Positions 25,781 through 33,964 of a stretch of DNA of 64,000 nt are shown in pieces. The number at the start of each line of letters is the position of its first letter. Position 1 is the first letter of the stretch. The DNA is taken from positions 1 through 64,000 of the forward strand of contig SHYS01000007.1 of the NCBI GenBank assembly GCA_009692685.1, written 5' to 3'. Below the pieces are notes generated by a model. It was given only the letters and a program-made list of their open reading frames with translations, was not told the DNA's origin and searched no databases. Source of the DNA: Dehalococcoidia bacterium. Lineage in GTDB: Bacteria; Chloroflexota; Dehalococcoidia; UBA2979. Both the position numbers and the translations under genes were made by a program.

Positions 25781-26343
25781 ACGGTCGACGCGTGCCGTTC
25801 ACATCGACGGTGTACAGCGTCCCCGTGGCGAACCCTGTACCGAGTGGCACGTCGTTGGTGACCGTCCCGAAGATCTGAGTGCACGCCACGTTCGTCCCCG
25901 TCGGGACGGTGTTGTAGACATCGACATTCACGAGGTCACCGCTGCGCGTCACCGCCCCACATCCGTAGCGATGACACCAGTCCGGCAGCGCTGAGGTGAT
26001 GCGCGCGACCGCGCTCCCCCCGCCCGTCAGCACAGCGACGTTGATGATCGGGGCCAGCACCTCGCGCCGACCGGGAGCGGTGGTCGCGGTCGCGCCTGGT
26101 GTCGCGGTCAGCCTCGGCACTGCGGACGCCACAGGGGTGGGGGGCAGGCAGCGCTGACGGCGGCATCGAGGGGAAGGGCGCGGGCTGAGGTCGGTCGCCC
26201 GGTGTTCGCGTGGCCTTCAACAGCGGCCCGGTGCTCGTTGGTGTTGGCGAAGGGGTCGATGACGTCGCGCCACCGCATCCTGCAACGACCAGCCCCAGAG
26301 CTGCGGCGGCGGTGAACATCACCCGACGCGTCAGACAACTCAC
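25767..26343 (-). pseudogene. secreted lipoprotein gene with a frameshift at a G/C run
   Basis: A GTG start at 26343 has GGAGG six bases upstream and encodes a signal peptide with twin Arg and a lipobox (TRRVMFTAAAALGLVVAGC). A Thr/Pro/Ser-rich spacer follows. The frame then runs into nonsense near a CCCCCCACCCC tract (about 26130-26145), while another frame continues smoothly (PVASAVPRLTATPG) into a globular domain with a Cys pair (DWCHRYGCGAV) and VNVDVYNTVPTG. The globular part is not recognised. A one-base indel in the run would restore a protein of about 190 aa, so this may be a sequence error. Confidence 0.55.
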
Positions 26344-26463
26344 TGCTGCCTCCGGACCTCTAGGGATATGACGGCGCGCGCACGCGTGCGGTTCCCGTGT
26401 TTGACGGACCTCGATGGCACTCGTAGCGTCCGGTCGACCCACGAAGGATACGAGGAGGCCTCG

Positions 26464-27402
26464 ATGACCATCGGAGTAGCGATCCAGGCGCCGGACGCGC
26501 GCGGCTTCGTCGAGCAGATCGAGCTCGCCGAGCGCCTCGGGATTCCGACGGCGTGGTCCACCATCGGCGGCGCCGGTGGCGCTGACACGCTCACCGCGTA
26601 CGCGGCCGCCCTCGGGCGGACCGAACGCATTAAGGTCGGCACGGCGATCGTCCAGACTTGGCCCAAGCACCCGATCGCGATCGCGCAGCAGGCGCTCGCC
26701 CTCGAACAGCTGGCGCCGGGCCGCCTCATCCTCGGCGTGGGACCGGCGCACGAATCGGCGATGGTCCGCACCTACGGCGTGAAGTGGCACCGTCCCCTCC
26801 AGCAGCTGCGCGAATACCTCACGGTCCTTCGCGCCCTGCTCCACGAGGGCAAAGTCGACTTCGAGGGCGACCACGTCACGGCGCACTCCGAGCTCCGCAA
26901 TCCACCTCGGACGCCGATCATGGCGTCGGCACTGCGCCCGCGCTCCTTCGAGCTGTGCGGCGAGCTGGCCGATGGCGCAATCTCGTGGATGTGCCCGCGT
27001 ACATACCTCATCGACCAGGCGCTCCCGGCGCTCCTCGAAGGCGCGCGCAAGGCGGGGAGGCCGGCGCCACCACTGGTGGCACACGTGCCAATCGTCGTGA
27101 GTTCGGACCGGCAGGCGGCTCGTAACCTCGCGCGCGAGCGTCTGGGCAACTACTCGAGGACTCCGTTCTACCTCGCCATGTTCACGCAGGCTGGCTTCGG
27201 CGACACTGCTGGGGGCTATAGCAACGCGCTCCTCGATGACCTCGTTGTCTCAGGCACCGAGGACGAGGTGGCCGCGCGCCTGCGCGCCTACCTCGATGCG
27301 GGCATTGGTCAGGTACTGGCCCACCCGGTCCTCGACCCCGCCGACATGGCCGGGTCGGTCCAGCGGTCGTTTGCCGCAGTCGCCAGTGCGAGCCACGCCT
27401 AG
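26464..27402 (+). CDS. LLM-class (luciferase-like) F420-type oxidoreductase
   Basis: This 312-aa TIM-barrel protein of the bacterial luciferase superfamily usually uses coenzyme F420 or FMN. Family features include the N-terminal strand MTIGVAIQA, the segment ERIKVGTAIVQTWPKHPIAIAQQALALEQLAPGR and GVGPAHE, and the C-terminal SGTEDEVAARLRAYLDAGIGQVL. ATG at 26464 follows GAGGAGG at good spacing. A second member lies at 33965-34834. The substrate cannot be inferred. Confidence 0.9.
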   Translation: MTIGVAIQAPDARGFVEQIELAERLGIPTAWSTIGGAGGADTLTAYAAALGRTERIKVGTAIVQTWPKHPIAIAQQALALEQLAPGRLILGVGPAHESAMVRTYGVKWHRPLQQLREYLTVLRALLHEGKVDFEGDHVTAHSELRNPPRTPIMASALRPRSFELCGELADGAISWMCPRTYLIDQALPALLEGARKAGRPAPPLVAHVPIVVSSDRQAARNLARERLGNYSRTPFYLAMFTQAGFGDTAGGYSNALLDDLVVSGTEDEVAARLRAYLDAGIGQVLAHPVLDPADMAGSVQRSFAAVASASHA

Positions 27403-27790
27403 CAGCTGTCGATAATCGGCACTCGGAATCTGACGTTCGGCCACATCGAAGACAAAACTCCCTTCGAGGCAGGGCGCTCCCTGATACATCGTTGACCCTC
27501 GATCGAGGTCAATAGGGGGCATGGGAAAGCCACCACCGAACCGCCGCACGAGCCCGTGAGTCGCGTCCACCGTGAGTTGGGACCAGATTCGTATCGCCTC
27601 GGGCGGGCGCCAAGCTTACTGCGTAGTGCGCCTGCTGCTCTGGTCGGTCCGCGATGACTGGTACGCCACCGACATCGTCGCCCAGTTCGCCGCGTAACCT
27701 CGAGGTCGCACGGGCGGCCTGACCGAACATCTCGCACACCCGTAAGTCGGTCTTCCGCGCGCGATCCTCGGGCGATCGAGTCGCCGCGTG
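27403..27790. other. intergenic region, nothing recognised
   Basis: About 390 bp lie between the LLM gene and the LigD remnant. Short frames exist on both strands, but none has a ribosome site or a recognisable domain, and the stretch borders a remnant, so it is probably decayed sequence. Confidence 0.5.
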
Positions 27791-28117
27791 CTACCGTGCT
27801 CCAAGGGCGGCGTGCAGGCCGTGCTTCGCCTCTAGGATGTGCGCCCAGAGGTCACCGCGCTCGGCAAATCGAACAGGCGCGCTCAGGATGGTGAGTTCTG
27901 GCGGGTAGACATCCTAAAGTTCATCACACCTCAGTGGCACGGACACAGGCGCGCCCGGCTTCGCTCGAGGCGAGTACGCCGTCGCCATGTTCTTGATGCG
28001 CGCGTTCTGGTTCGCGTCGAAGAAGACCTTGCCCACTCGATTCTTCGTCTGCCACTCCATCGTCACGTCCTGCCGGTGAGCCTGCACGAGGAACGCGCCC
28101 AGCGTCTCCGCCGCGCC
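27791..28117 (-). pseudogene. LigD-type NHEJ polymerase domain remnant
   Basis: Read on the minus strand this gives AETLGAFLVQAH, NRVGKVFFDANQNAR and MATAYSPRAKPGAP, then DVYPPELTI and GDLWAHIL. This matches the last third of the LigD primase-polymerase (PolDom) family, including the strand with the conserved Phe-Asp-x-Asn segment. A TAG at 27914-27916 interrupts it after CDEL. The N-terminal two thirds, with the catalytic Asp pair, is missing: its place is taken by the end of ku, which overlaps this remnant in another frame. Ku and LigD normally act together in non-homologous end joining, so the order ku-ligD is expected; here the polymerase is dead. Confidence 0.75.
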
Positions 28118-28986
28118 TCGACGGCGCGCGCTAGCTGGCCTTCTGACGGGCGGTGCCTGGGCTTCGAGTCGTCGTCAGCCGCCTCGGCGTGTGCGCTGCT
28201 CGGTGCCGGCGTAGCCGACCGCGCGGCCTCGACGCTCGCGCGCAGCGCAGCCATGAGGTCGACGACCTTGGGCGGCTCGGCAGGTGTGGCGTCCTCGAGC
28301 ACCACGCCGTCGAGCCTGGCGTCGATCACCTGCTGGAGTGCCTCGCGGTACTCGTCCTTGTAGGACTCCGACGCGAACGGCTTGTGCAGCATCTCGATCA
28401 GCGTCTCGGCCATCGCGAGCTCGTGCGCCGAGACAACAGTGTCCTGCCACTGCACGTCCGATGGCGCTTCACGGATCTCGTCGGCAAGGAACATCGTCTC
28501 CAGAGCAAGCACCCCGTCCTGCGGGCGCAGCGCGCACAACTGCTCCTTGTTGCGAATTGCGATCTTCGCGACGGCCACCAGCCCCTTCTCCTGGAGCGCC
28601 CTCATCAACATGGCGAACGGCTTGGCACCCGCCTCGTCAGGCTCGAGGTAGTACGAGCGCTCGTAGTAAATCGGGTCGATCTCTTCCCCGTCGACGAAGG
28701 CATCGAGGTTGATCGTGTACTTGCTCGGCAGCGGCAACGAATCGAAGTCCTCCTCGCCGAGGAGCACATAGCGGTCCTTGCTGTACTCGTAGCCGCGCGC
28801 GATCTCGTCGTAGCCCACCTCGCGCTCGTGGACGGGGCACCAGCGCAGCTGACGGATGCGACTCTGGCACTCGTCATCGTGGATCTGCCGGAACGAGATG
28901 TCCTTCGACTCGGTGGCTGCGTACAGCTTCACGGGGATGCTCACCAGCCCGAAGCTGATGGCTCCCTTCCAGATCGAGCGGGGCAT
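28063..28986 (-). CDS. ku: Ku protein (non-homologous end joining)
   Basis: This homodimeric DNA-end-binding ring recruits a ligase in bacterial end joining. The Ku core is clear: MPRSIWKGAISFGLVSIPVKLY, CPVHEREVGYDEIARGYEY, YYLEPDEAGAKPFAMLMRAL, and MAETLIEMLHKPF to EYREALQQVIDARL. ATG at 28986 (GGAGG three bases upstream) is chosen; the longer frame has no family sequence. The last 30 residues or so (from about SEGQLARAV) run into the LigD remnant in the wrong frame, so the natural C-terminus may have been replaced by a deletion junction. No intact LigD is in the window. Confidence 0.92.
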   Translation of the reverse strand: MPRSIWKGAISFGLVSIPVKLYAATESKDISFRQIHDDECQSRIRQLRWCPVHEREVGYDEIARGYEYSKDRYVLLGEEDFDSLPLPSKYTINLDAFVDGEEIDPIYYERSYYLEPDEAGAKPFAMLMRALQEKGLVAVAKIAIRNKEQLCALRPQDGVLALETMFLADEIREAPSDVQWQDTVVSAHELAMAETLIEMLHKPFASESYKDEYREALQQVIDARLDGVVLEDATPAEPPKVVDLMAALRASVEAARSATPAPSSAHAEAADDDSKPRHRPSEGQLARAVEARRRRWARSSCRLTGRT

Positions 28987-29053
28987 CGGCCTCCACTTTC
29001 CGAGTCGCGTACGCTCTGGCCGAGGCACCTGCCTCGATGCTGCTGGCTTTAGA

Positions 29054-29059
29054 ATTATA
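29054..29059 (-). promoter_or_regulatory. consensus -10 box (TATAAT) upstream of ku
   Basis: TATAAT on the minus strand lies 68 bp before the ku ATG in GC-rich sequence. No good -35 hexamer is seen at the right distance. Confidence 0.5.
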
Positions 29060-29123
29060 GGGATACCGCAGCCCCTCACCCATCGGGGAACGGCGGCCTC
29101 GTGCCTATCCACACGCCAATCGG

Positions 29124-29131
29124 GCTATCAT
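29124..29131 (+). promoter_or_regulatory. GCTATCAT -10 box of the hydrolase gene
   Basis: Same octamer as upstream of acnA, and the following bases also match (GCGNCTCGA). It lies 64 bp before the hydrolase ATG, with an 11-bp tandem repeat in between. Confidence 0.45.
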
Positions 29132-29144
29132 GCGCCTCGACCGA

Positions 29145-29177
29145 GGCCCGATCAGGGCCCGATCCGGGCCCGATCCG
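29145..29177 (+). repeat. three 11-bp tandem repeats in a 5' leader
   Basis: The unit GGCCCGATCCG occurs three times in a row (the first as GGCCCGATCAG), followed by a partial GGCC. It ends 6 bp before the AAAGGAG ribosome site of the hydrolase gene. Confidence 0.9.
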
Positions 29178-29195
29178 GGCCGAAAGGAGCCAGCG

Positions 29196-29915
29196 ATGCC
29201 GTTCGCCACGTCCGAGGGCGGGGTCAAGATCCACTACGAAATCGAGGGGCAGCCGGATGCTCCGGCAGTGGTGCTGATGCACGGGCTGGGCGGCAACCTC
29301 GAGTCCTGGCGACAGTCTGGTTATGTCGCTCCACTCGCCGAGGAGTTCCGCGTCGTTCTCATCGATTCCCGCGGCCGAGGTCAGAGCGACTACCCACGGA
29401 CCCAGGAAGCCTACGAACTCCGCACGCGCGTCGTCGATGTCGCGAGCGTCCTCAATGACGCGGGCATCGAGAAAGCCCACTTCATGGGCTACGGCGCGGG
29501 CGCGTGGATCGGCTGGGGCAGCCTGATCTACATGCCGCAGCGCTTCAACTCGCTCGCCCTCGGTGGGTTCGGTCCCGCGGCAGACCCCTTCGCCGGCAGT
29601 ACAGTCGAGGAGCACTTCGGAGACCTTTGGCACAAGTTCGCCGACGAGGAGCAGGAAGTAGTCCGCCTGATGTTCGCGGAGACCGCTCGATTCGGAGGTG
29701 CGCGGCAGGCGCTGAAGACCACCAGCGTGCCCATGCTGCTCTGGGCGGGCGAGCAGGACCCCCACTTCTCGACGATGCTTGGCGCCGCCTCGATGGCGCA
29801 GGCGGGGTCGTTCTTCCCACTGCCGCACAAGGACCATCGACAGGCGTTCGCCGACGAGGATGCGCGCGAGGTCGTGCTCGAGTGTGTCTTGGAGTTCTTC
29901 CTAGAGGCGGAGTAG
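29196..29915 (+). CDS. alpha/beta hydrolase-fold protein lacking the nucleophile Ser
   Basis: This 239-aa alpha/beta hydrolase relative begins MPFATSEGGVKIHYEIEG and has the oxyanion region LMHGLGGN. The acid is in AGEQDPH and the His in PHKDHRQAF. The nucleophile elbow reads GYGAG, with Gly where GxSxG requires Ser (codon GGC). The tandem neighbour at 30110 keeps GYSMG. So this copy may be non-catalytic, use another residue, or carry a point change. ATG at 29196 is preceded by AAAGGAG. The two genes are similar from their first residue (MPFAT) and are duplicates separated by a 141-bp repeat element. Confidence 0.88.
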   Translation: MPFATSEGGVKIHYEIEGQPDAPAVVLMHGLGGNLESWRQSGYVAPLAEEFRVVLIDSRGRGQSDYPRTQEAYELRTRVVDVASVLNDAGIEKAHFMGYGAGAWIGWGSLIYMPQRFNSLALGGFGPAADPFAGSTVEEHFGDLWHKFADEEQEVVRLMFAETARFGGARQALKTTSVPMLLWAGEQDPHFSTMLGAASMAQAGSFFPLPHKDHRQAFADEDAREVVLECVLEFFLEAE

Positions 29916-29927
29916 GGGAAGCCTTCC

Positions 29928-30068
29928 CCGTTCGCCCTGAGCCTGGCGAAGGGCCACGCAGTTCTCGATGGCGCGCCGTGTACCTCCCGAGCGGTGGCTC
30001 ACACTGTCGAGGCAGGCGGTGTGGTTCCCTTCGTCAGGCTCAGGGTAGGCTCGGCTCACCACGATGGG
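29928..30068. repeat. 141-bp dispersed element, copy A
   Basis: The element starts CCGTTCGCCCTGAGCCTG and ends CTCGGCTCACCACGATGGG, its ends being imperfect inverted repeats of each other. Copy B (45209-45349) has exactly the same length and shares both ends plus an inner GTCGAGGCAGGCGGTGTGG-like segment. Copy C (52120-52168) keeps the ends but lacks about 92 bp of core. It encodes nothing recognisable, so it resembles a REP-bracketed or MITE-like element. Confidence 0.8.
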
Positions 30069-30109
30069 GAGCGGCGGCACAGCGGGAGATCCTCGAAAAG
30101 GTGGTACCG

Positions 30110-30859
30110 ATGCCCTTTGCAACCGCCGAGGACGGCGTGCGCATCCACTACGAACTCGACGGCGTCGAGGACGGCCCACCGCTGGTGTTGCACCACGGCG
30201 TGTACAGCACCCTCGATGTCTGGCGACGCGGCGAGCCGGATAGCTACGTCGACCGGTTGCGCTCGCGCTTCCGGCTCATCCTCCTCGATGCGCGCGGGCA
30301 CGGCGACAGCGACCAGCCGACACGCGTTGAGGACTACGACTTCCGCACGCGCGTCCTCGATGTCGTGTCGGTGATGGCCAAGGCGGGTGTCGAGCGCGCA
30401 CACTTCCTCGGCTATTCGATGGGGGCGCACGTCGGGATGAGCGCGGCGATCTACGCGCCGCAGCGCTTCCGCTCGCTGTGCCTCGGTGGCGCGTCGCCGT
30501 ACGGCGCAGCGGACTTCACCATGACGAAACGGCCGTGGGGCGAGACCTGGCCGCTCATCGAGAAGCTACCGCACGCGCATCGAGAGGCGTGGGGGGCGCT
30601 ATCCACTCAGCAGTGGCGTTTCGGCGGAGCTGTGCAGGCACTCCGTACCACTCGAGTGCCGTACATGCTTTTCGCCGGCGAGGGCGATACGGGACCGCAT
30701 CGGGGGAGCACGCGTTTCGCCTCGGAATACGACCACGAGGGCGCACGGCACTTTGTGGTCCCCGGCGCCAGCCATTCCCAGGCGCTGCACGCCCTTGATG
30801 AGGTCGTGCCGCGACTCCTGGCCTTCATCGAGGCCACTGAGCGCGTGTACGTCCCCTGA
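30110..30859 (+). CDS. alpha/beta hydrolase
   Basis: This 249-aa alpha/beta hydrolase has a full triad: nucleophile Ser in LGYSMGAHVG, acid in FAGEGDTGPH and His in PGASHSQALH, with the oxyanion segment LHHGVYS and the block LILLDARGHGDSD. ATG at 30110 is preceded by AAGGTGG. It is the active-looking member of a tandem pair (see 29196). The substrate is unknown; similarity to 3-oxoadipate enol-lactonase-like hydrolases is general only. Confidence 0.9.
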   Translation: MPFATAEDGVRIHYELDGVEDGPPLVLHHGVYSTLDVWRRGEPDSYVDRLRSRFRLILLDARGHGDSDQPTRVEDYDFRTRVLDVVSVMAKAGVERAHFLGYSMGAHVGMSAAIYAPQRFRSLCLGGASPYGAADFTMTKRPWGETWPLIEKLPHAHREAWGALSTQQWRFGGAVQALRTTRVPYMLFAGEGDTGPHRGSTRFASEYDHEGARHFVVPGASHSQALHALDEVVPRLLAFIEATERVYVP

Positions 30860-30994
30860 ACCGCTTGCCGAATTCCATCATGGTTCTTACGGATCGCCAC
30901 TCTTCAATTTGAGCGCCGGACTTCATAGTCGGTTCATGAAGTTCTTCAGCCGCAGCCGTCGCGCCGTCACCCTGCCCCCCTCGCAGCGACTGAG

Positions 30995-31192
30995 GTGGCT
31001 CCGTGCGCGCCGACGCGGCGCAGGCCACCGCACACCTGCGTGTCGTGCAATTTGAGCCGACGTCCCCTGTACTACTTCGACAACGGCCGCGACTACTGTC
31101 GACCATGTGCCGTTCGCTGCTGGGGGCAGATGCGCCTGCAGCCCGCGGGACGTCGGGCCGGGGACATCACGCTCGACCAGCTCCTCGCTTAG
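30995..31192 (+). CDS. small zinc-ribbon-like protein (65 aa)
   Basis: The frame encodes two Cys pairs, CVSC and CRPC, about 16 residues apart with a Tyr/Asp-rich strand between (LYYFDNGRDY), the pattern of a small zinc ribbon. The N-terminus is Arg-rich. The start (GTG) has no good ribosome site. A separate frame just upstream (ATG 30936, MKFFSRSRRAV) looks like a natural beginning and could be joined by a one-base shift. Function unknown. Confidence 0.45.
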   Translation: MAPCAPTRRRPPHTCVSCNLSRRPLYYFDNGRDYCRPCAVRCWGQMRLQPAGRRAGDITLDQLLA

Positions 31193-31316
31193 TCACCGCA
31201 ACACCACTCGCTTCGATCGACCGCAGCGCGAATTGCGTCTCGCCATCGCCGTTCCCCCGCGCGCCGTCCTCGGCTAGGCTGTGCGGCATCGAATTCCGCT
31301 GGCGAAGGGGTGTGGC

Positions 31317-32024
31317 ATGGCGCTGATCATCGGGGTCACGGGGGCGATCGCCACTGGTAAGAGCGGGGCCTGCTGGCACCTCGTCGAGAAGTACAACGCC
31401 CTCCACGGCGATGCCGACAAGCTCGTGCACCGCATGTTCGATCCGGGCACGCGCGGTTACTACGACGTCATCAAGGAGTTCGGCCGCGAGGTGCTGCTCC
31501 CCGATGGCTACGTGGACCGCAAGAAGATCGGCGACATGGCGTTCGGCAATCCCGAGGTAATGAGCCGCTGGATGCGCGCAATCGGCAACATCGAGACGCA
31601 GATCCGCACGCAGGTCGACCGCTGGCGCGCCGAGCTCGGCCCGAACGACATTGCCATCCTCGAGGCAGTCAACCATATCGAGGCCGGCTACGCCGCGTGG
31701 TGCGATGCCACATGGCTCGTCGCCGCTGAGCCCGAGACGATGAAGCGCCGCCTGATGGCCCGCAACAGCTTCACCGACGAAGAGGCCGAGAAGCGCATGA
31801 CCGCGCAGCGCAAGTGGCAGGACCGCGCGCCCGCCGCCGACCACGTCTTCCACAACGACGGCACCGTCGCGGAGTTGATGGCTGAGGTCGACCGGGTGAT
31901 GGACACCACGCTGGCGGCCTACCAGTCGGGCAGGCTCCCCACCTCCGTCTACCACGCCTGGCGCGAGGCGAACCCGCGACCCGCTCCGCAACCACGTGCC
32001 GAGCCCGCAAAGGCTTCCTCATAG
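31317..32024 (+). CDS. coaE: dephospho-CoA kinase
   Basis: This enzyme phosphorylates dephospho-CoA, the last step of CoA synthesis. The 235-aa product has a P-loop GAIATGKS near the N-terminus, the CoaE block HGDADKLVHRMFDPGTRGYY, IGDMAFGNPEVMSRW, and the lid segment RRLMARNSFTDEEAEKRMTAQ. ATG at 31317 follows GAAGGGG. The C-terminal 30 residues are a Pro/Ala-rich tail beyond the usual length. A strong terminator follows. Confidence 0.9.
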   Translation: MALIIGVTGAIATGKSGACWHLVEKYNALHGDADKLVHRMFDPGTRGYYDVIKEFGREVLLPDGYVDRKKIGDMAFGNPEVMSRWMRAIGNIETQIRTQVDRWRAELGPNDIAILEAVNHIEAGYAAWCDATWLVAAEPETMKRRLMARNSFTDEEAEKRMTAQRKWQDRAPAADHVFHNDGTVAELMAEVDRVMDTTLAAYQSGRLPTSVYHAWREANPRPAPQPRAEPAKASS

Positions 32025-32125
32025 CCCTCGCAGTTCACGAGGCACGTTCGACGCCGGGTGCGCTCCTCCTGCTCGCGGCCGCGACGAGTTCTAGCCTCGA
32101 CCCTCCCTTCGATCGCTGAACGCAA

Positions 32126-32149
32126 GAGAGGGGCTCTACGGCCCCTCTC
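32126..32149. terminator. bidirectional hairpin between coaE and the DUF2892 gene
   Basis: GAGAGGGGC and GCCCCTCTC form a 9-bp perfect stem with a 6-nt loop, followed by CTCT on the plus strand. The flanking genes converge here, so it can serve both. Confidence 0.75.
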
Positions 32150-32185
32150 CTCTATCCGGTCTATCCAGCGCGGCTGCTGTCGGCC

Positions 32186-32395
32186 TCAGCGAGTGCGCGG
32201 TGTGCTCGGCATGACGAACTCGATGAGACACCGTCCCACCACGCCCATCGCGATCGGCACCACGCCGACGGCCGCGACGAGATACCCGGTGGTCCCGCCG
32301 ATAACAACGAACCCGATGTAGATGACCGCGAGCCCCTGCAGCGCGCGCGCCCCTCGACCGAGTGGGCCGTTCATGAAGTCGATGAAGCCTGCCAT
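32186..32395 (-). CDS. DUF2892-family small membrane protein (69 aa)
   Basis: It starts MAGFIDFMNGPLGRGARALQG and continues with two membrane helices (AVIYIGFVVIGGTTGYLVAAVGVVPIAMGVVGRC), the pattern of YgaP-like DUF2892 proteins of the inner membrane. GGGGAG precedes the ATG at 32395. Function unknown. It lies between two terminators and may be monocistronic. Confidence 0.75.
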   Translation of the reverse strand: MAGFIDFMNGPLGRGARALQGLAVIYIGFVVIGGTTGYLVAAVGVVPIAMGVVGRCLIEFVMPSTPRTR

Positions 32396-32518
32396 TTTCG
32401 ATCTCCCCTTCCCTCCTTCCCAGCATCGCGCTTCTCGGCGCGACCACTTCCGGCTACTGGTCGTGAGTGTTGTGGCGTATGTCCTCGGGCCGACAGGTAC
32501 ACCGACAGGTACAAAGAA

Positions 32519-32542
32519 GCGGGGCGCCACCGGGCGCCCCGC
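32519..32542 (-). terminator. rho-independent terminator of the acyl-CoA dehydrogenase gene
   Basis: A perfect 10-bp stem GCGGGGCGCC/GGCGCCCCGC with a 4-nt loop is followed on the minus strand by TTCTTTGT. It lies 26 bp past the dehydrogenase stop. Confidence 0.85.
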
Positions 32543-32568
32543 TCTGCGTTCGTTCCTCGAGGGGTGGG

Positions 32569-33798
32569 CTAGCCGCGAGGCAGGCCCAGACCACGGGTGG
32601 CGATGATGTTGCGCTGGATCTCGGAGGTCCCGGCGGCAATGGTCGAGGGGATGGAGCGCACGTATTCCTGCGTGAAGCTGCCCTCCAGCGGCGCGTACGG
32701 GTTCACCGGGTCCTTGTAGGTGTTGCGCGCGTCGTCGTCGTGGCCCCAGAAGTTCGCGTACATACCGAACACCTGCGTGCCGGTGCGCGCGAGCTTCTGG
32801 TTCAGCTCCGAGTTGAAGAGCTTCGAGGTAGACGCCTCGTAGTTCGGCACCTGGCCAGCCGCCTGCATCGAGATGATGCGGAAGCTGAACTGGAACTGCA
32901 CTTCGCTCTCGACGTAGCGCTCGGCGACCTGGTGCCGCAGCGTGTCGGTCATGCGCGAGCGTCTCTTGCCCTCGTCCGTGTGGACGTAATCGACCAGCTT
33001 GCGGATCGTGCGCCGGCTGCTGATCGCACCAGTGATATTCGAGCGCTCGAAGTCGAGCAGCGTCGCGCCGACGTACCAGCCGCGGTTCTCCTCGCCCACG
33101 CGGTTGGCCGCGGGAACGTGGACATCCTCGAAGAAGGTCTCGTTGAAGTGGTGGTGACCACTCATGTCGATGAGCGGGCGGATCGAGAGGCCCGGGGTGT
33201 GGCGGTTGAGGAGCAGGAACGAGATGCCGCGGTGCTTGGGGGCATCTGGGTCGGTACGCACAAGTGCGTACAGCCAGTCGGCGTACTGCGCGCCCGAGGT
33301 CCAGATCTTCTGCCCGTTCACCACGTACTCGTCACCGTCGCGGACGGCACGGGTCTGCAGCGAGGCGAGGTCCGAGCCAGAACCGGGCTCCGAGTACCCC
33401 TGCTGCCAGTTCACCTCGCCGGAGAGGATCTTCGGCAGGTGCTCGGCCTTCTGCTCCGGCGAGCCGTGGATGATGAGCGTCGGCCCAAGCTGGCTGACAC
33501 CCTGCCCACCCACCGATGGCGCGTCGGCGATGGTCATCTCCTGCTTGAAGATGAACTGCTCCATCGGCGAGAGGCCGGCGCCGCCGTACTCCTTCGGCCA
33601 GTGCGGAGCGACCCAGCCCTTGGTCGCGAGCGCGTTCTGCCACTCGAGTGCGGCGTTGCGCTGGGCGGGGTTCTCGGACTTGCGGTCCTGCACCCACTCG
33701 CCCTTGTGGTCGCGGTAATGCTGCGGGAGGCCGGACGTGATGAGGTCGTGGACCTCCTTGCGGAAGGCGGCCTGCTCCGGCGTGTCGTTCCAGTCCAT
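32569..33798 (-). CDS. acyl-CoA dehydrogenase
   Basis: This FAD-dependent dehydrogenase of the acyl-CoA dehydrogenase superfamily (409 aa) introduces an alpha,beta double bond into an acyl-CoA. The N-terminal helical domain has AFRKEVHDL; the beta domain has GYSEPGSGSDLASLQTRA and the FAD-contacting QKIWTSGAQYADWLYALVRTD. The C-terminal domain ends with AAGTSEIQRNIIATRGLGLPR. It belongs to the long-sequence group common in actinobacteria and Chloroflexota; chain length of the substrate is unknown. GAAGGAG precedes ATG 33798, and a TTGACA promoter lies upstream. Confidence 0.95.
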   Translation of the reverse strand: MDWNDTPEQAAFRKEVHDLITSGLPQHYRDHKGEWVQDRKSENPAQRNAALEWQNALATKGWVAPHWPKEYGGAGLSPMEQFIFKQEMTIADAPSVGGQGVSQLGPTLIIHGSPEQKAEHLPKILSGEVNWQQGYSEPGSGSDLASLQTRAVRDGDEYVVNGQKIWTSGAQYADWLYALVRTDPDAPKHRGISFLLLNRHTPGLSIRPLIDMSGHHHFNETFFEDVHVPAANRVGEENRGWYVGATLLDFERSNITGAISSRRTIRKLVDYVHTDEGKRRSRMTDTLRHQVAERYVESEVQFQFSFRIISMQAAGQVPNYEASTSKLFNSELNQKLARTGTQVFGMYANFWGHDDDARNTYKDPVNPYAPLEGSFTQEYVRSIPSTIAAGTSEIQRNIIATRGLGLPRG

Positions 33799-33859
33799 CG
33801 TTTCTCCTTCGATGAGGGCCTCGATGCGGGGCGCGCCTCCGAGGCACGCGGCTGCCGCG

Positions 33860-33888
33860 ATCTTGCGCCCGCCCGTCCGAGGTGTCAA
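33860..33888 (-). promoter_or_regulatory. promoter of the acyl-CoA dehydrogenase gene
   Basis: On the minus strand: perfect TTGACA, a 17-bp spacer, then CAAGAT, about 60 bp before the start codon. Confidence 0.6.
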
Positions 33889-33964
33889 TCACAGACGCGC
33901 AAATCCCGCGCCCAAACGCGCCCTTCGAGGTGGCTCGCGGGCCCTCTGCTCAGATCCCGCGGGC

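Noticed and set aside
25936..27084. Minus-strand frame of about 380 codons opposite the LLM gene
   Set aside because: Only its last part (signal peptide and linker) belongs to the lipoprotein gene; the rest is the antisense shadow of the LLM oxidoreductase.
27403..27790. Short minus-strand frame (27509-27739) with coding-like composition
   Set aside because: No ribosome site and no recognisable family; it adjoins decayed sequence.
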